DNA of 64,000 bases from Epiperipatus broadwayi (lineage: Eukaryota > Onychophora > Udeonychophora > Euonychophora > Peripatidae), in contig JAQFVV010000452.1 of assembly GCA_028023455.1 (NCBI GenBank), positions 215,001-279,000 of the forward strand, given 5' to 3'. Position numbers and translations under genes: made by a program. Each line of letters begins with the position of its first letter. Position 1 is the first letter of the stretch. Under the pieces are notes generated by a model that saw only the letters and a program-made list of their open reading frames with translations, did no database searches and had not been told where the DNA came from. This document shows positions 12,999 through 27,837 of this stretch, piece by piece.

Positions 12999-13168
12999 GA
13001 GATGATAATCTGGACTAATTGATGAGTGTGGTTTAGCATGAAATATGTATATTGGAGATCATTTATTTTTTTCACATGTGTGTGGTGATGTGTGTTGGTT
13101 ATATGGAACAGAGTGAACAGCTGAAGAGAGCTTGAAAGTCTGTGTTCAAATCCCTTATGATTAACTTA
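12715..13168 (+). repeat. S2 SINE with long upstream extension, copy 2
   Basis: The S2 body lies at 12996-13160 and ends in GAAAGTCTGTGTTCAAATCCC (B box GTGTTCAAATCC). The upstream part shares, in the same order, ATGACAATAATATTGG, GATTTTCAATG, GAAGAGTT, CTATTAAAGTTT or a variant, and TTTGCTATCTTAATATAA with 28435-28590. The repeat is therefore a composite of about 450 bp, not only a SINE. Two (AT)n runs (12885-12917 and 12963-12997) separate the blocks. Confidence 0.62.
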
Positions 13169-13217
13169 GATATAGTTTATTAGATTTAAAAACAAAACAA
13201 ATAAAAGAGGTCCAAAA

Positions 13218-13355
13218 GCAATTTAATATTTTGTCGAGCGTTGGTGGTCAAGAGGTCAGACTAGCTAGCTGCCTTACAAGTAATTGTCCAAGATTAGCGT
13301 GTTTGCTTCCCACCGATGCTATGACACATGGGGGCAAAAAAGGCAATTTAATATT
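13218..13355 (+). repeat. S1 SINE copy 2 with 13-bp target duplication
   Basis: The body 13231-13342 carries the A-box-like TGGTCAAGAGG, a decayed anticodon arm (TTACAAGTAATTG), a weak B box and the ending ATGCTATGACACATG plus an A tract. It is flanked by GCAATTTAATATT at 13218-13230 and 13343-13355. That exact 13-bp duplication is direct evidence of retroposition. Confidence 0.85.
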
Positions 13356-13460
13356 AAAAAAACAAAATTTTAGTTAAAATATTTTGAAGAGATAATGTAG
13401 GTGGTCGTGAAAAGAGTAACTATTATAATGTAAATCTAATGCTCATCTTTTATTTTTCGA

Positions 13461-13556
13461 TTTTTTTATGTGTCAAAGCGTCGGCCGAGATGCGAACCCT
13501 AGGACAACTACTTGTAAGGCAGCTGTGCTAACCACTTGGCCACCAATGTTTGACAA
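13461..13556 (-). repeat. S1 SINE copy 3
   Basis: Inverted relative to copy 2, about 120 bases away. It reads (minus strand) TGGTGGCCAAGTGGTTAGC, CAGCTGCCTTACAAGTAG, GGTTCGCATC and ATGTGTCAAAGCG complements. TGGCCAAGTGG is the best A box in the window and matches the tRNA-Ser/Leu style. Copies 2 and 3 form a loose inverted pair. Confidence 0.8.
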
Positions 13557-15570
13557 TTTTTTCGCTTTGTTTTTAAAAAGAGCTAAATGAATATTTTTCT
13601 TAAAAAGGAAACAACATTGCTTAAATTATCATTGCAACAGATTTATTAAAATGATAAAACTTACATATTAAATAGATTTAATAAAATTTATGACAAGGTT
13701 TCATGAGGGAGGTGACAGAATGAAATAATCAATAAACTATGTCTACAATATCAAGTTCATTGACAGAAGCAAGCAGATCGAGTAACTAAGGAATGGACAA
13801 CTATGACCATCTTCATAAAAATAAAGCACATATTAAAAATAATAAATTTATTTTAACTATTGATAAATAGTTAATAAAACTAGAATTAAATATTCAATTA
13901 TCAAACAGAATTTATTAAAAATAAAAAAATATCCTGATGCATTAAAGACTGAGATAAAATTTATTTAAAAACATGATTTTAATTTTAGTAGTATTTAAGA
14001 AAGAAACTTTGGTGTAATAATGCAATACTAGAAAAGTGAAAAGGCTTTAAAAGTATGTATTTAAAAGAGAACGGCAACATAGATTTATTAAAGGTATGAA
14101 GTATTTAAAAGATTAGCTGAAGATGGATTTTATAGAATAATTAATAACGGAAAGATTAATTAGATCAAAGAAAAACTTAGACATTATAAATTTTATTTAC
14201 AGATTCTTTCTTCAGCATACATTAAACATTATTGCCATCTTTCCCCAAAATGTACTGATGTTTTTATTGTTTTTATTTAATTTTCTAATTTGGGAGATAC
14301 AACGATTTAAAGACTAGTATAAAGAAAATATTCAAATAAACAGCTAAGATAGAGAAAGAAAATTAGTTTAAAAATAAAACTAATGAATACGTAAGAGGGT
14401 AAAAAATAAGTAGTCTTGAAGAATTCTAAAATGATATTTAAGATCTGCTTTTTGTCAGACGATGATGATATATTAAACAAATATGTAAGCTGAATGCTCG
14501 GTCTTTGCTATTTGACATATTTTTAACAATTATTTTAAACCAAAAATAAAAGGTTTTATTTGTATGACTTTGAAATCAAATATTTTGTTTTAGAAAGACA
14601 TTAGTATTCTACTCCTACAAGAGTTAACCTCGATAAGATTCTATTTTTTCTCATTCTGGTTTTCTGCATAGTAAATTTTCTTCTGATTACAGTCTATTTT
14701 CTACAGCTATTCAGAAAGTGGCTGGTCTTTTTTGATAACTTTAATCAAACATGCTCTCAAGCATTCATTTTTTTCTTCGGCAAGCTTTTAAGGCATACTA
14801 ATCGAATTATATAGACTTATGCTTTAATATTTAAAGCTTAAGGTTTAAAAAGAAAACGAAGAAAAATAAAATAAAAATGTAAGTTTATATATTTAAAATT
14901 ATACTTCGGTATTATTAATTTAAATTTATTTGCAGAGCAGACATTTTATGCATAAGTTAGATGCATTTGTTTGCGTAAACTTATACGCCTACACACACAT
15001 ATATATATAAACGTATGCGATGCGATGATTCTTTACATAATTATAGGGTTTATTGCTATTTAGAAAAATTCTTTGAATTATAGCTATATTAATTTTAAGA
15101 TTCATGAATTTAAAGAATAGATGATGTCTCGTTACAATAGTAGCTGAAATTTTAATTTAGATTATTACATGGAAATTTCCGGCATATTTTAATGATTATA
15201 TATATATATACAAGCACATATCCCACTGAGCTACGTAACGTCAACAACTACGAAAAAATAGAATGATACCAATTTATCTTTTAGCTCTATTGTTATAAAA
15301 GACTTTTTTTTGACGTAGTTTTCAATCATAAGAAAATTTTGTCTATTATTTTAATTTACATGCCGACTAAATGATTTGAAATCGCCATTGACTTATTTAG
15401 AGGATTAAGAACGAGTCTTAGTTTTAATAACTTGTGAAAATTAAATTAGAAAATCAGTTTAATAAATCTTTTCTTAGTTGATGACCGTTACTTAGCTCAG
15501 TGGAATGGAGTTTTCTGTTTCAATTACATATATTTAAAGTATAATTATTTACTATTATTATATATATATA
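13557..15570. other. AT-rich spacer, no gene seen
   Basis: Short (AT) runs near 14999 and 15197. Nothing else could be supported. Confidence 0.5.
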
Positions 15571-17110
15571 TATACTAGACGGCACCCGGGCTATATATGT
15601 AAAGTCCAAAGATTATTTTTTTTTTAATTGATTGCTTTAACGATTTTTTTTATGAAATTTAATGAAAATTAAACAAAAGATTTTAATTTTATATATTAAA
15701 CATGAGAAATATAACCAGCCAGAAAACCTTCATTTCGACTTCAAATACAAGCTGGCCAAAACTTTTTAAGATTTAATGTAAATTAAACAAAAGATTTTAA
15801 TATTTATATATTAAACGTAAGAAATATAGTCGCCCTGAAAGTCCGATGTTGTGCTAAAGCATCTTTTCTCCCACCTTAATATATATCATATTTCAAACAT
15901 TAATTTATGTACTGTAATCACATTTTCTTTGTGATTTAAATACTATGTGTCTGAAGTTCAAAGACTTTTATTGATTTTTTTCTAATTTTTTTTATTGATT
16001 CTTTGCATAAACATAATATTACTATGCTACCCAAAATTAAGTATACATACATTACTATAGCATCTATTTTTGTCCCTTCACTAAATATCACAATTCAAAC
16101 ATGAATTCATGACCTGTAATCACATTTTCTTCTTGATGTAAATACAATATCTCTTTAATTAAAAGCATTTGTTTTTTTTCCAAACATTTTTTTAATGGTG
16201 GAGACCATCATTACTGCAGAATTCATTGCTTTATTAAATTTTTTCAAAGATTTAATGTAAATTAAACAAAACATTTTAATATTATACAAATATATTTTTG
16301 AATTTTAATAAAGCTAAATTAAATGTTACATTTTAAAGTATTTCTGTTATATTTGCTAGCTTTACCACTTCAAATAAATATCTACTGGAATACCATTTGA
16401 ATAAAAAATAATTTTAGTTGATAAGTTATAAGTTTTTAAAACTTTATTAATAATTATACTGCTTATTATTGTCAGAAGCCGATCTTGTAAAGGCCTATTT
16501 TTTAAAAATTGGTTTCTCTAACAAATTTTTTTAAAGATTTAATGTAAATTAACCAAAACATTTTAATATTATAGAAATAAATTTTGAAAGTTTAATAAAG
16601 CTAAATTAAAATTTACATTTTTAAATATATTTACATGTGACTGCTTTAGGCTTCAAATATATTTACTGAACACTTTCTGAAGTAATAATTATCATTTATT
16701 AATTGGTAAATATATAATTCATCTGAACTATATTAGAGGATTGACAGACTGTGAGAGATAGAACACTTAATGTGGAATTACAAATCAGGACTTATGGCTT
16801 TTTCTGCAGCTAGCTGAGATAAAATTAAGAAAACAAAGACATTTTTGTAATTGTTTTTTTTTTATTAAATATAATATTTGTATTTTTTTTTAATTGTTAC
16901 TTTAACAATTTTTTTAAGATTTAATGTAAATATGCATTTTTTATTATTATTAAACATTGCCAATTTATAAAAGTTTATTAATATTGCTAAGTATGTCATT
17001 CATCTGAATAATATTAAGTGATTAACAGACCATGAAAGCATGAAGTGCTTTGACATCAAATTACATATCAGTGTTTGTGGCAGTTTCTGAAACTGGATGG
17101 GAACCTTTAC
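15571..17110. repeat. Degenerate interspersed repeat array
   Basis: The array begins beside an (AT)n run with CTAGACGGCACCCGGGC, the only GC-rich motif nearby. The block TTTAAGATTTAATGTAAATTAAAC followed by ATTTTAATAT recurs near 15643 (variant), 15762, 16240, 16532 and 16915. A second block (CTGTAATCACATTTTCTT) recurs at about 15914 and 16115. A third (CATCTGAAnnATATTA ... GACAGACTGTGA) recurs at about 16719 and 17001. Spacings are 200-480 bases, so this is a degraded repetitive element with internal duplications rather than a clean satellite. No open frame is present. Confidence 0.6.
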
Positions 17111-18374
17111 TGTGAAATATATACTATATTTATGTAGTTAAGAGCATTTATACTGATTTTTCCCCAGTGTTTTTTATTTAATGGTAGAATTACTCCCTTC
17201 ATATAAATGTAGTAGTTGTGTAATCATTGGACAAACATTCATCCACCAATTGGATTACAGAGAAAATACAGATTTTATATTGAGATATTAAAATCTAATA
17301 ATAATGCAGAATAGTATGAGAGTAGAATTGCACTATAGATATAATTTTTTAAAAAGTTAAAGCTTACAATATTCTTAATTAAATATAAAATAAATCTATT
17401 TCATATAATTTTATATACTAAAAGAAAGTTTTGACTTTTTTATTTTTTAATTTAATTATAGTTATGTAGTTATAGTTTTCTAATTTCGATACAGAATAGT
17501 TAATTCTGATTATAAGACATTATTGAAAGTAGCACACAGAAGAGACTCACAGTTAGTGGTAAGTTTATAAAATCATTCATTATATAATAAGGAAATATTG
17601 AATTTTAATCAAAGATCAACAGTTGTACAAAATAATAGACTTAGTTTTGATGATGTTACTTTAATCTTTCTTTTTGAAAGAGTCCCATAGCTTGCCTTAC
17701 TGCTATTTTTCAATATATTCTATTTTGAGCTAAATAATCCAACTAAAATAATGTGTTTTTTTACAGTATCTGTAAGATAATATTTATAGTATAAATGAAA
17801 TCTGTCTATATACAAAAAAGTCTATTACAAATCATTTTCTTCACATATCCATTACAATAATAATATATCCATGAATTTGTAGAAACAATATTATCACATC
17901 CAGAAAGAATATACTTGACATCATATTGTTAGAATATTATCAGTAGCCTTAAATAATTTTTTCCAATGACTTTAAGTCTAATGTCATTCCCTATAGTTGA
18001 CATAATAATATTCTTAAATACATCTAATTTACTTGAAGTATATTATTATAATAAAATATCCTATCTTTTAATTCCCTAAATGCAGGAGTAATGCCTTGGC
18101 ATTTGTGCTATACCATCATACTAATTTATATCTGATAAAATTTTCAATATATTCCATGTAATCAATAGCGTCAACCTTATAATAATACAAACCAAAAGTT
18201 TCAGAAGATTATTTTCTTATTGTTGGCTGATAGCATTTGGGAGCATTAATTATTAAAACAAAGTTTTTAAAATATACTATAAAATGTTAAAGCATATCTT
18301 TCTCATTATCTAAAGTAGTAAGATTAGCACAGTCTTAATATATTGGTAATTTAGAAGTCAAAAAATTTAGTACC
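17111..18374. other. AT-rich spacer, no gene seen
   Basis: Closed in all frames; no repeat family recognised. Confidence 0.5.
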
Positions 18375-18489
18375 TGTCAAGCATTGGTGGTCGAGAGGTC
18401 AGCGACAACTTCTTTACAAGCAGTTGTCCCAGGTTAGCGGGTTCACTTCCCAGCTGATGCTATGACACATGAGAGAAAAAAAAATATGT
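18375..18489 (+). repeat. S1 SINE copy 4
   Basis: One of the better preserved S1 copies. It shows TGTCAAGCATTGGTGGTCGAG (A box TGGTCGAGAGG), TTTACAAGCAGTTGTCCC, GGGTTCACTTCCC (B box), ATGCTATGACACATGAGAG and an A8 tail. A rough flanking duplication (ATTTAGTACC / ATGTAGTCCC) is visible. Confidence 0.82.
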
Positions 18490-21400
18490 AGTCCCTGTTT
18501 TTAATTATTTCAAATTAAAAATTCAACCCAATATACTTCTGTAGTATTTTGATGCTTTCTTTATAAAGTTGCATAAAAATCTTTTTCAATATCATTATCA
18601 AAAAACAGAATAACACAAATGAAATTACTTATACTCCTATTTATTATAAGTTTTTATTTTAAATGCCTAAAAATTTTATCACCAGAAGTAACCCTTTTTC
18701 TAATATCATCATATAAAAAAGGGTAAAAACTTTGCTGGACAACCAATTATTTTTAAATTCCGATATAAGATACAGTTAAATGAGTCAAAATACTTTGACT
18801 AAATAAACAACACTAATGTATAAATTACACTTTTGCTTATGATTTTATTTTTTGCTTATTTAGCAATAAAAATTATATGTATAATGTTTTTATTCCTCTT
18901 AAGCAGCACTGAGATTTTGATAATTACTAGTTTAATAACGTTAATAAAAAATACTTTGGCTAAACAGGATGAGGAAGTTATTTTATTATAATTACTAGCA
19001 GTATTTGCTATCCTCGGTATTTTTATAAACTGTAAAAAGAATCACATTTTAAAGATCATATAACAAAGCTTAGCGTCCATTTTTAAAGCAAACATATCAA
19101 AATATTTCAAAACATTAGCAAAAAATTTGTAATAACCCATATTATTTCCAGATTTAAGACTACAAATAACTGTTTTCATTTTTGCCCAAAATGAATATTT
19201 TCATCAAAATATTTAGAAAGTGGATATATCTTTAAATGCATTCACATGAATTCTTGTTTTATTATTCCAAAATTTGGTAAAATTACTCCCATTATCTTTT
19301 CAAACTAATACCATTACAAAAAATAATACCATTACTAGATTTAATGATATTAAGATATTGTAACCTTTCAATAAGGAATAGTATCATGTAGTTAAGTACC
19401 TCGATAGCTCCTCTAGTTGGGTGATCCTTTTGTAACCTCTAAAAAAAATGAAAAGAAACTAATAATCATAGTCATTCTCTTAAGTTGAGACCTTATCTCT
19501 AACCTATATAAATATTTCAAATAAAACTTTAACAAGTTATGATTTTTGAACACCTATCCTTTACATAATACTTGGGTGGGGTTGAGACTCTTACAGTATT
19601 ATAGAACAGACTAAGCTCAGTGATGGTTACATATAAAGAATTAGCTACAGAGATATACAATTAAGACCAAGGAAGAGCTTAACTCTAATAATATAAATTA
19701 CTCTAAATAAAGCATATAATTTTGGGAAGAGATAAAACTTCAATCCTTCTCAGATATATAATTTAGAATCAAGTACATCTCCACCTTCATCTCAATCAAA
19801 CTCTCTGAGCTATAAATATTTGCACTTTCAAAAGTATTTTCCAATAGATTCTTATGACTAACAAACTCTATTATACCTTTAATATTATCCATTAATATGA
19901 TCGAACAACAATGGGCCTTTTATGTAAGGCAAAATAAAAAAAATCTCAGGGTTTTTATTTTGGTACTTTATCAAATAAAATAATGATATAGTGTTGCAAG
20001 GCAAATGATTGACTTTCTAGCAGGCTTTAATAACCTACATTTCCTAGAAGTTAATGCATCTGATTAACATCCTAATAATAATCATGTAGATCACCAAAGA
20101 AAATGCTTACTTCATTCAACTAATATTTAATTAAAAAAAAAAAATCATGTAAATAAATTTAAAATATTTACAGCCTTTTACCTAGAATGGCATTTAACTA
20201 ATAAAGGGAAAAGGGTACATTTTATTTCCCTCTCTTATGCTAAACAACACAGATAAAATACTTCATTTACAATGTTTAAATTCTGATAATAAGTTAATAA
20301 TGTGCAGTCTGAATTATGGATGGGTACATCCATTGCAATACTTAACTGAACAGTTGTCAATTTAAAATTTTAATTAAAACAAATTGATATTTTTTTTATT
20401 AATTATTAGTAATCTTTGGATCATGAGAATAATAATTATCTGATTTGGAAAATATACATTTTATTTCATTTTGTGGGTTTGTGGAACCAAAAAAAAAGAG
20501 TTTCACACAGAAAAATACTCAAAACTATATTTTAATAAATTTTAAAAATACTTTTATTACATTAGACATAACAAATTTTTTTATTTACAGCACACTAATT
20601 TAATCACAGCTTACACATCATAGCTACTAGATCCTTTACATTTTAACTCTGAGGAGTTACTAATTTAAATTCATTTTATTTCAAACTTATGATTATAAAT
20701 TATTATGATTTCTGGCTGAATATTTATTTGAAATCACAATTTGTTCTATTTCATCTAAGGCATTGAACAAACATTAATGAACTTGAAAATAATAGTTATA
20801 ATAGTTGGCTAGCTTGCACCATAAGCTACTTAACATTTTTCATATATTCACATCAAAGCGCCTTTATGATATCTTACTATTAAAATCATATAACAAAATT
20901 ATGAAGATTAACTTCAAGATAATTTATTTCTGCTTCTAATTTAGCTGGCTAATATGATGATAATAACTGTCATCATTACATTACAACTGCCTCACACTAT
21001 GTTAATTTTAAAACTAAGGATAAATAAAAACATTCATCAGAAGTCGCACATACATTGCTAGTTAACTTATTTAAAGTCCACATATTAATATTAAATTTAA
21101 AATTTATGGAACTTACAAACTCCTAGGCGAATTTCTCCATATGGCGTCTATAAATAGCATTGTGTCTGCGTATTCTTATCATGCTATGCTTTAAATTAAG
21201 AAACTAAGTTATTAAATCTTGTGGATTTACTTGTATACTACTGACAAAGCACAGTAGCACAATACGGATATTATTATGACCAACCAAAGCACTGGAAATT
21301 ACTACCTCAATAACTAGCTATTATTGCCATAACATTTATAAATACAATAGTCAACACCTTCTGTGGTGGACAATCTAGTATTTTAAATAGCACATGAGGG

Positions 21401-24400
21401 ACAACATCACTGAATAAGCTCCTTAGAGCAAGACAACCTGACTATAATAATAGTGGCTCCCATGCTTATCTCTCAAGCATAAGTGTATGTGAAGACGCAG
21501 TCTTACCACATAAAGAAAGGGAAAACACACCCAAGACAAATGATTCTCTCCATGGAATCTAACTAAATAAGCTATATAAAAATATTTTGGAACACTGTCC
21601 TCTCATGGCAAATACATATAATAATAATGGGAGATCATTTCCATCCCATAAACATCATAAATAGTATACTATATGATAACTATTTCTCACAATGGCAAGA
21701 TACTAATTTATCCCTAATGATAAAGATTAATACCTTGTATCAATATTTAAATCCACACATTAAATAATATCCGAAACCCACAGGAAAGTATTAGTCAAAA
21801 CGACTATAAACACATTAAAATAGCATAGTAAATATTTGCATAAGATAAGAAACACGCACACAAACAATGAGCATAATAAATATTTATGAAATTAAGTGGA
21901 CAGATTGATGCAATAAATATTCTTAATTAAATGGTTAATGAAATAAATTTGTTCTCAGACAAATTTATAATCTAATTTTTTTTTGCTACGAATGATATCA
22001 AGAAAATTGTTAAAACTTCTGATAAACACACCTGTAGTGATTATTTGTACCAAGTTATAAAGAATAGACAAATTTAAATTTAAACCCTTTGCCAATATAT
22101 TTAAAATTGCGTGTGTGTAATAAAATCTTTACACACTTTAATGTAAACTCCTTGAGACAATTTCAGATGGTAAAGTAAGATACATTGACATGTAAATGAA
22201 GCATAAAATATATAATTATTATATTACTTTTTTTTTTAAACAAAATAAAAATTACAATAATAATGATGATAATGATATATTCAGTTCATTAGTAAAGTTT
22301 CCTTGACGGTAGGCAGATAATTTACGGCGCGAGGTCCCACGTTGTTAGCTATGTGAATAATATTGATGCATTAATATTTTTCAAACCAATATGTTTATTT
22401 ATTTATTTTAAGAAACAACACAGCAGCTACGACTTTACTATGATAGTAGACAAGCACATGAATACGATATACTACGTTAAACATGAACAGATATGGATCC
22501 ATTATATGATGCAATTTAATATTAACTAGCTAGTTTGAATATGACAATTTTGTACAATTATTATTAAATTCTAGTAGTTATCCGCGGTTTCATTAAAAAA
22601 TATTTTATTAACAGTTTTCCCTCTTTCTGGAGAAGCAGATGACAAAGCAACATTTCCGCCATAAATAAATGATATGCCAGTTTTTATTAACAAATTTTTA
22701 ATTTTCAGAAAACAGTGTTCAATTTTTCTGTTTTTTTTTTTTTCCATTTAGACTTTGTTGGGTTTTTTTTCTTTTAAAGTTAATAATTAAGACCAAACAT
22801 TTATTTAAATTACTTTAGTTTTGAACAGTCTTAACATTTCTATTATTATTATTTTTAACTTGGTCTTAAATTTACTGCCACAAAGAATACGATTTATTAG
22901 CATTAAATAATTATTTAGAATTTTCCTTATGATTTCGATTAAGATTACCATTTTTATTTGTTGACAATTTCTAAAGTTATATGTTGAGTTAAAAGTATTA
23001 TCTTGCCACATTATTATGAAATTTAGATCGTTTAGTTAAAAAAAGCACAAAAACTTGATACCTTAATTTCTTGTTCAGCAAATCATTGATGTGTTTTAAA
23101 AACAAAAAAGCAAATAATAAAAGTTACACTGTTATTTTTTCTTTCTTCCTATTAGGACACTCTGTGATCCAACTCTCCCAATTCACCTCCAGTTCCGCGC
23201 TCTTTTTTCCAATATCAAAAAAAATAAATATCACGTGTCAGCATTCTGTGTTTGAATTTCAAGTTTAATAATACTTAATGTGGATAAAGTTTTTTTTTTT
23301 TTTTAAAATAATAAACATAAAATACGTGTAATAATTTTACTGATTTTTTTTTTTTCATATTTTGATTGCTGTTTTTATCAGAAGTTTAGAATATTAAATA
23401 TTTTATTTGCCAAGTTTTATTATCTATTTTATTTTGAAAAGTTAATAAATAAATTGAATATTTTTATAAATAAAAATAAAGATTTAAAATCAACATACAC
23501 ACCCAAGCATGCACACACATCTAAAAGTGTAAAACTGATCTTATTTAAGGCAAGCTTCTTATAATAATCCACTTCAACTTTAAATAACTCAACAAATTTT
23601 CAACACTAAAAATTAAAATGTTCATTAATTAAGCTAGCTTTCTTTCTTTTAACTTTTATAAAAAAAAATTACATTATAAACATGCAATTTATTAATTAAA
23701 TATGAACAGCAGTTATATATTCTATTAATACCTTTTATTAGATAACTATTTAACTCCAAAGATATGAAATATTGCTTATTAAGTGAGACCATTTTATCTA
23801 CATATTGAATGATATAGTTTTATGTCTCTAGTTGTTAGTTGTATTTTATCTTTTATTTTCTTTTTATGGCTAAGTATTATATACGGCACTGTTAAAATGC
23901 CCCAATAAAAACAGGTGGCATATCACATGGTTACAATATATTTAGATCATTCTCTAACTTTTAAAGTTCAACAATCAGAAAATGATTGATTACATTTTTT
24001 ATAGGTGTAATTACTCATTATTTTACATATTTTTTTGGCAATTGTTGATTTTTACTTTTAAATCTTCATATAAATTTTGTCATTCACCTTAGGTAGTGAA
24101 TGCCACTAGTTCTTTTTGTTTAAATCAATATTAGCCAATCATCCATAACTAAACTAAAAACCATGTGGTATTTGTATCAACAACATTCACATTAAATTTT
24201 TTTACACTATATAATACTATAAGATTACAGTTTCTTAAGAGCAAACATCAATTTTTTATTCAGTATATTTGAGAAAAAAAATCCATTTTAAAATACCATT
24301 ATAATGCTGTGAGTTGTATTATTTCACAATAATTAGTTTCTATAATTGTTTAAATAAAACAGTCTTCTTTTAAAATTATGATTTCTGACTATAATTTATG

Positions 24401-27089
24401 GAATTCTACTGTTTGGGAAGTAGATGCATCCAACATTTTTTTTATAACAAATTCTTTTATAGCAATTTCTATAAAAATATCAATAAATCAATAACATCAA
24501 ACAATTTGAGACATCAGATTCAAAATGGGCGTTGCCAATGAGGTTGGGTTATAATTTCTTTCTCTTACTTGTACATAGCCTTTAAAATTTATTTTGGTTA
24601 CTTTATAGAAAATAATAATATTATCCAATAAGAAATAAATGCTTTTTTCTGATAATATTTTAAGATCGGAGAAGTGTAAATAAAATAATTGTAGGTACCA
24701 TTGCACAAATCAATATTAATATATCTTTCATTGATATATCTAATAATTTGTAAAATATAATATAATTAGACACATAGTGCAAAAAATACCACGATTTCAT
24801 CCCTCATTTAATTAAGTACATTTTAAAAAGACTTTTCTGTTTATTAAAAATTTTGCTTAGCAAAAAAAAACAAAAAACAAAAAACAGAAACAACTTTTTA
24901 ATATATAACAAAACAAAATTCTGCAATTCTACCATTTTTAATATGCAGTATACTAAAAATTATAGAGTATGTATGTATTTTCAATTTTAACAACTTCTCA
25001 GCTAAAGCTCTTAAAAGAGCAAACATTAAGCAAATGACAATATTCTCTATAACTAAAATTACATAATACAATACTGATCTTTATAATTACATTATTATTA
25101 CTAATATTACAACTATTTTTACTGCTTAAAAAGAAATGTTTTATGCATAATAACCTAATCTGTTGTTGTTACATGACATTTTAAATTATATTACTTAGGT
25201 CTGTTTTGCATTTTATAGGAAGAGGAAAATCTTTAGTTAACTGACTATGTACCTAATCATTTTCTGCATGAAGTTTTGTTTCAAAAACAGTTCTATGATT
25301 CATTATTAATGACAGTGTCCTTGCTTTTTGTAAGTTCATAACTGAAAACTTTCATTATAAGAGATCTTTATCCATCTCTTCTTTCTCTACATTGACTTTA
25401 CATCTTTAACATACTTGCATTCAAAACAATTAAGAAACAAATTAGTGACTGTTTTTTTATATTTGCAATTAAAAGATGATAATGTGGATTCACAATCTGG
25501 TGGTCATAGTTTGTGCAGAAAGATGAATCATAAAGCTCACGTGATTTAGATTTATATAAAAAAGAATAGAAATGAAAGTATGTTAAAAGAGGTGACAAAA
25601 AGACTGCTTAAATGAACCAACATGACCTTCAAAGTAATAGAGGGCACTCTTGACCATAATCTGACATAATTGAGTTAACTATCTAGTTGAAAGTTATTCT
25701 ATTAACGCCAAGTATGAACTCATCATTAGCTTGAGTTAATCATTCAATACATACATACACACATCCATTCATATATATATTTATAAGAGTTGGTATAATG
25801 ATGAATAATTTTCATTCAAATAAACAGACATTTTTATATCATTAGATAAACGTGAAGTTGTAATTATATTATTTTAACCTCTAAAGAGAATTAATATAGG
25901 TAATAAAAAAATTTGATTAGACATTTAGTTTTCTCTTTTCATTTTAAAATAATAAATTTGATAAAGATTAATTTTTTAAAATACAAATTTAAGACAGTCA
26001 CATCTCGAAGAAGTGTTATAGTTTTGATTATTAAAATTAAATTCTGTCTAAAATGAAAATAATGTATTTTGTTAAAATTAAATTTTACAACAGAAGAAAG
26101 AGAATGCAAATAAATAATATATTACAATAAAAAAGAAGAGCGGTAAAATTACAATCGTTTAAAAAATTATAATGCAATCAAATTTGTAATTTATATATAT
26201 GTAGATCATATAAAACCACACATGCACACTTGTAAATATACCAATTGATTTTAAAATAATATTAATTCATTCTTTTTGTCTTATATTTATTTCAATATCT
26301 AAGAAAAACATGTTTTTTTCAATTTATAACTTCATAGTTGGGCGATGTTGGTGTAAATGTTAAAATGAAAAGTATTACATTGAAATCAGCTGAACTCCGT
26401 TTAATATAATATTTCATTAAAATTAATAAAGAATAACACTGTTGAGCGAACACTTATTATTTATGTATTCATTTTATAAATATAAAGCGATTTTCCATGC
26501 TGCATTTTGTAATAAAATATTTACAAAGCAAAAGACTTCAAAAAGAAAGAATACGCTAAATGATATCCATTAAATCGTTACATTATTTTTTTTGCAGATT
26601 CCGAAAATCTATAATGCTTTGATTAGTTAGATAATCTGCTAATAGCAGATATTTATGCTTTGGAAGCTTGCATTTATTGTGTTTTGATAATTTGAATTTA
26701 CTGTTTGCCCACATTAACTAAATTAGAATTAACTAATTATCTAATTGTATAATTAAATCAAAAACTGATTTAAGTTTTATTTGACGGATCTAGATCATAT
26801 TTAACTCAATAATGTTACTTTTATAAATCATTACACTAACATGAATCATTTTTGGCTTTTTGTGCTAAATAGTATCGTTCTTCACACATGCCCGTACTTT
26901 AATATTCAATTAACGGATGTTAACTATTAGTAAATTTTCTGTTAAATAATAGTAAATTTTCGACCCCCCCCCAAAAAAAAAAGTTAAAAAATAAAGACTT
27001 TTGTAAAGAGTTTTTAATCTTGTGACTTGAATCCAGAGTTTACTAGTATTTAACATACTTACTGAATATTAAAGAAGGCGCTTGTGTGA
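18490..27089. other. Long AT-rich region without recognised genes
   Basis: About 8.6 kb with no convincing coding region. The open stretches at 22805-23011, 23071-23268, 24497-24706 and 25398-25598 are 65-70 codons, have no recognisable motif or splice context and do not differ in composition from their surroundings. A few CpG-bearing patches (22318-22345, 23180-23205) stand out, but I cannot assign them. Poly-A and poly-T tracts are common. Confidence 0.5.
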
Positions 27090-27231
27090 AGGATGACTAT
27101 CTTTTTTTCCCCATATGTCATGGCATCCGCCGGGAGGCGAACCCGCAACAACCGTCTGCAACCAATTGCTTGCTTGCAAGGCGGCTGTGCTGACCTCTCG
27201 GCTAACAACGCTTGACAGGATGACTATCTTT
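27090..27231 (-). repeat. S1 SINE copy 5 with perfect 15-bp target duplication
   Basis: The body 27105-27216 reads on the minus strand TGTCAAGCGTTG, TTAGCCGAGAGGTCAGC (A box), CGCCTTGCAAGCAAGC, GCGGGTTCGCCTCCC (intact B box) and ATGCCATGACATATGGGG, then an A tract. It is flanked by AGGATGACTATCTTT at 27090-27104 and 27217-27231, a perfect 15-bp duplication. The high GC of the body and the intact boxes mark it as the youngest S1 copy here. Confidence 0.9.
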
Positions 27232-27766
27232 CTAGCAGAATTACAGTTTGATATTGCGTTAGTATAAAAGAAAAAAAGTAGATTATTTACATTAAATATA
27301 TCATTGTAAAAGTTTTACAAATCTTACTTATTTATGTAAAATTGCATAAAATCTGTTCTTTAGTACTAAATAAAAAACAAAAACAAAATAAAACTGACAT
27401 TTATTTAGATCGGCATAAATTAAAGCGTTATTTAGAGAAATTACAGCAAATAAAAAAGTTGATTTTTTACAAATAAAGATTTAAGTAGCCATTCCAACTA
27501 TAATAATAAGAGTTTTTATGAATGATTTTATCAATATCTCATTGTGCATGAATTCATATTATCTCAGCTTCCAATTCTCCACCAATAGCTAATTTTAATT
27601 AAATAATATAACAGAGGAATCAATTGATAGATTACATAAAATTTGATTGTTTTATTTACAATTTTAATTAATAACCTTTCATAAACTTCAGAAAAAAAAT
27701 AAAGAAATTAAATAAAAATAAGAAATGAAGAAGTTTTGTAATGACTGTTCAAACCAATCCCAGAAC
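27232..27766. other. AT-rich spacer
   Basis: No supported feature. Confidence 0.45.
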
Positions 27767-27837
27767 TTTAACACTTGATATGTAGATGTGATAATATGTT
27801 GGACTATTTTCATTATCTATCAGTAAATGTTGAATGT

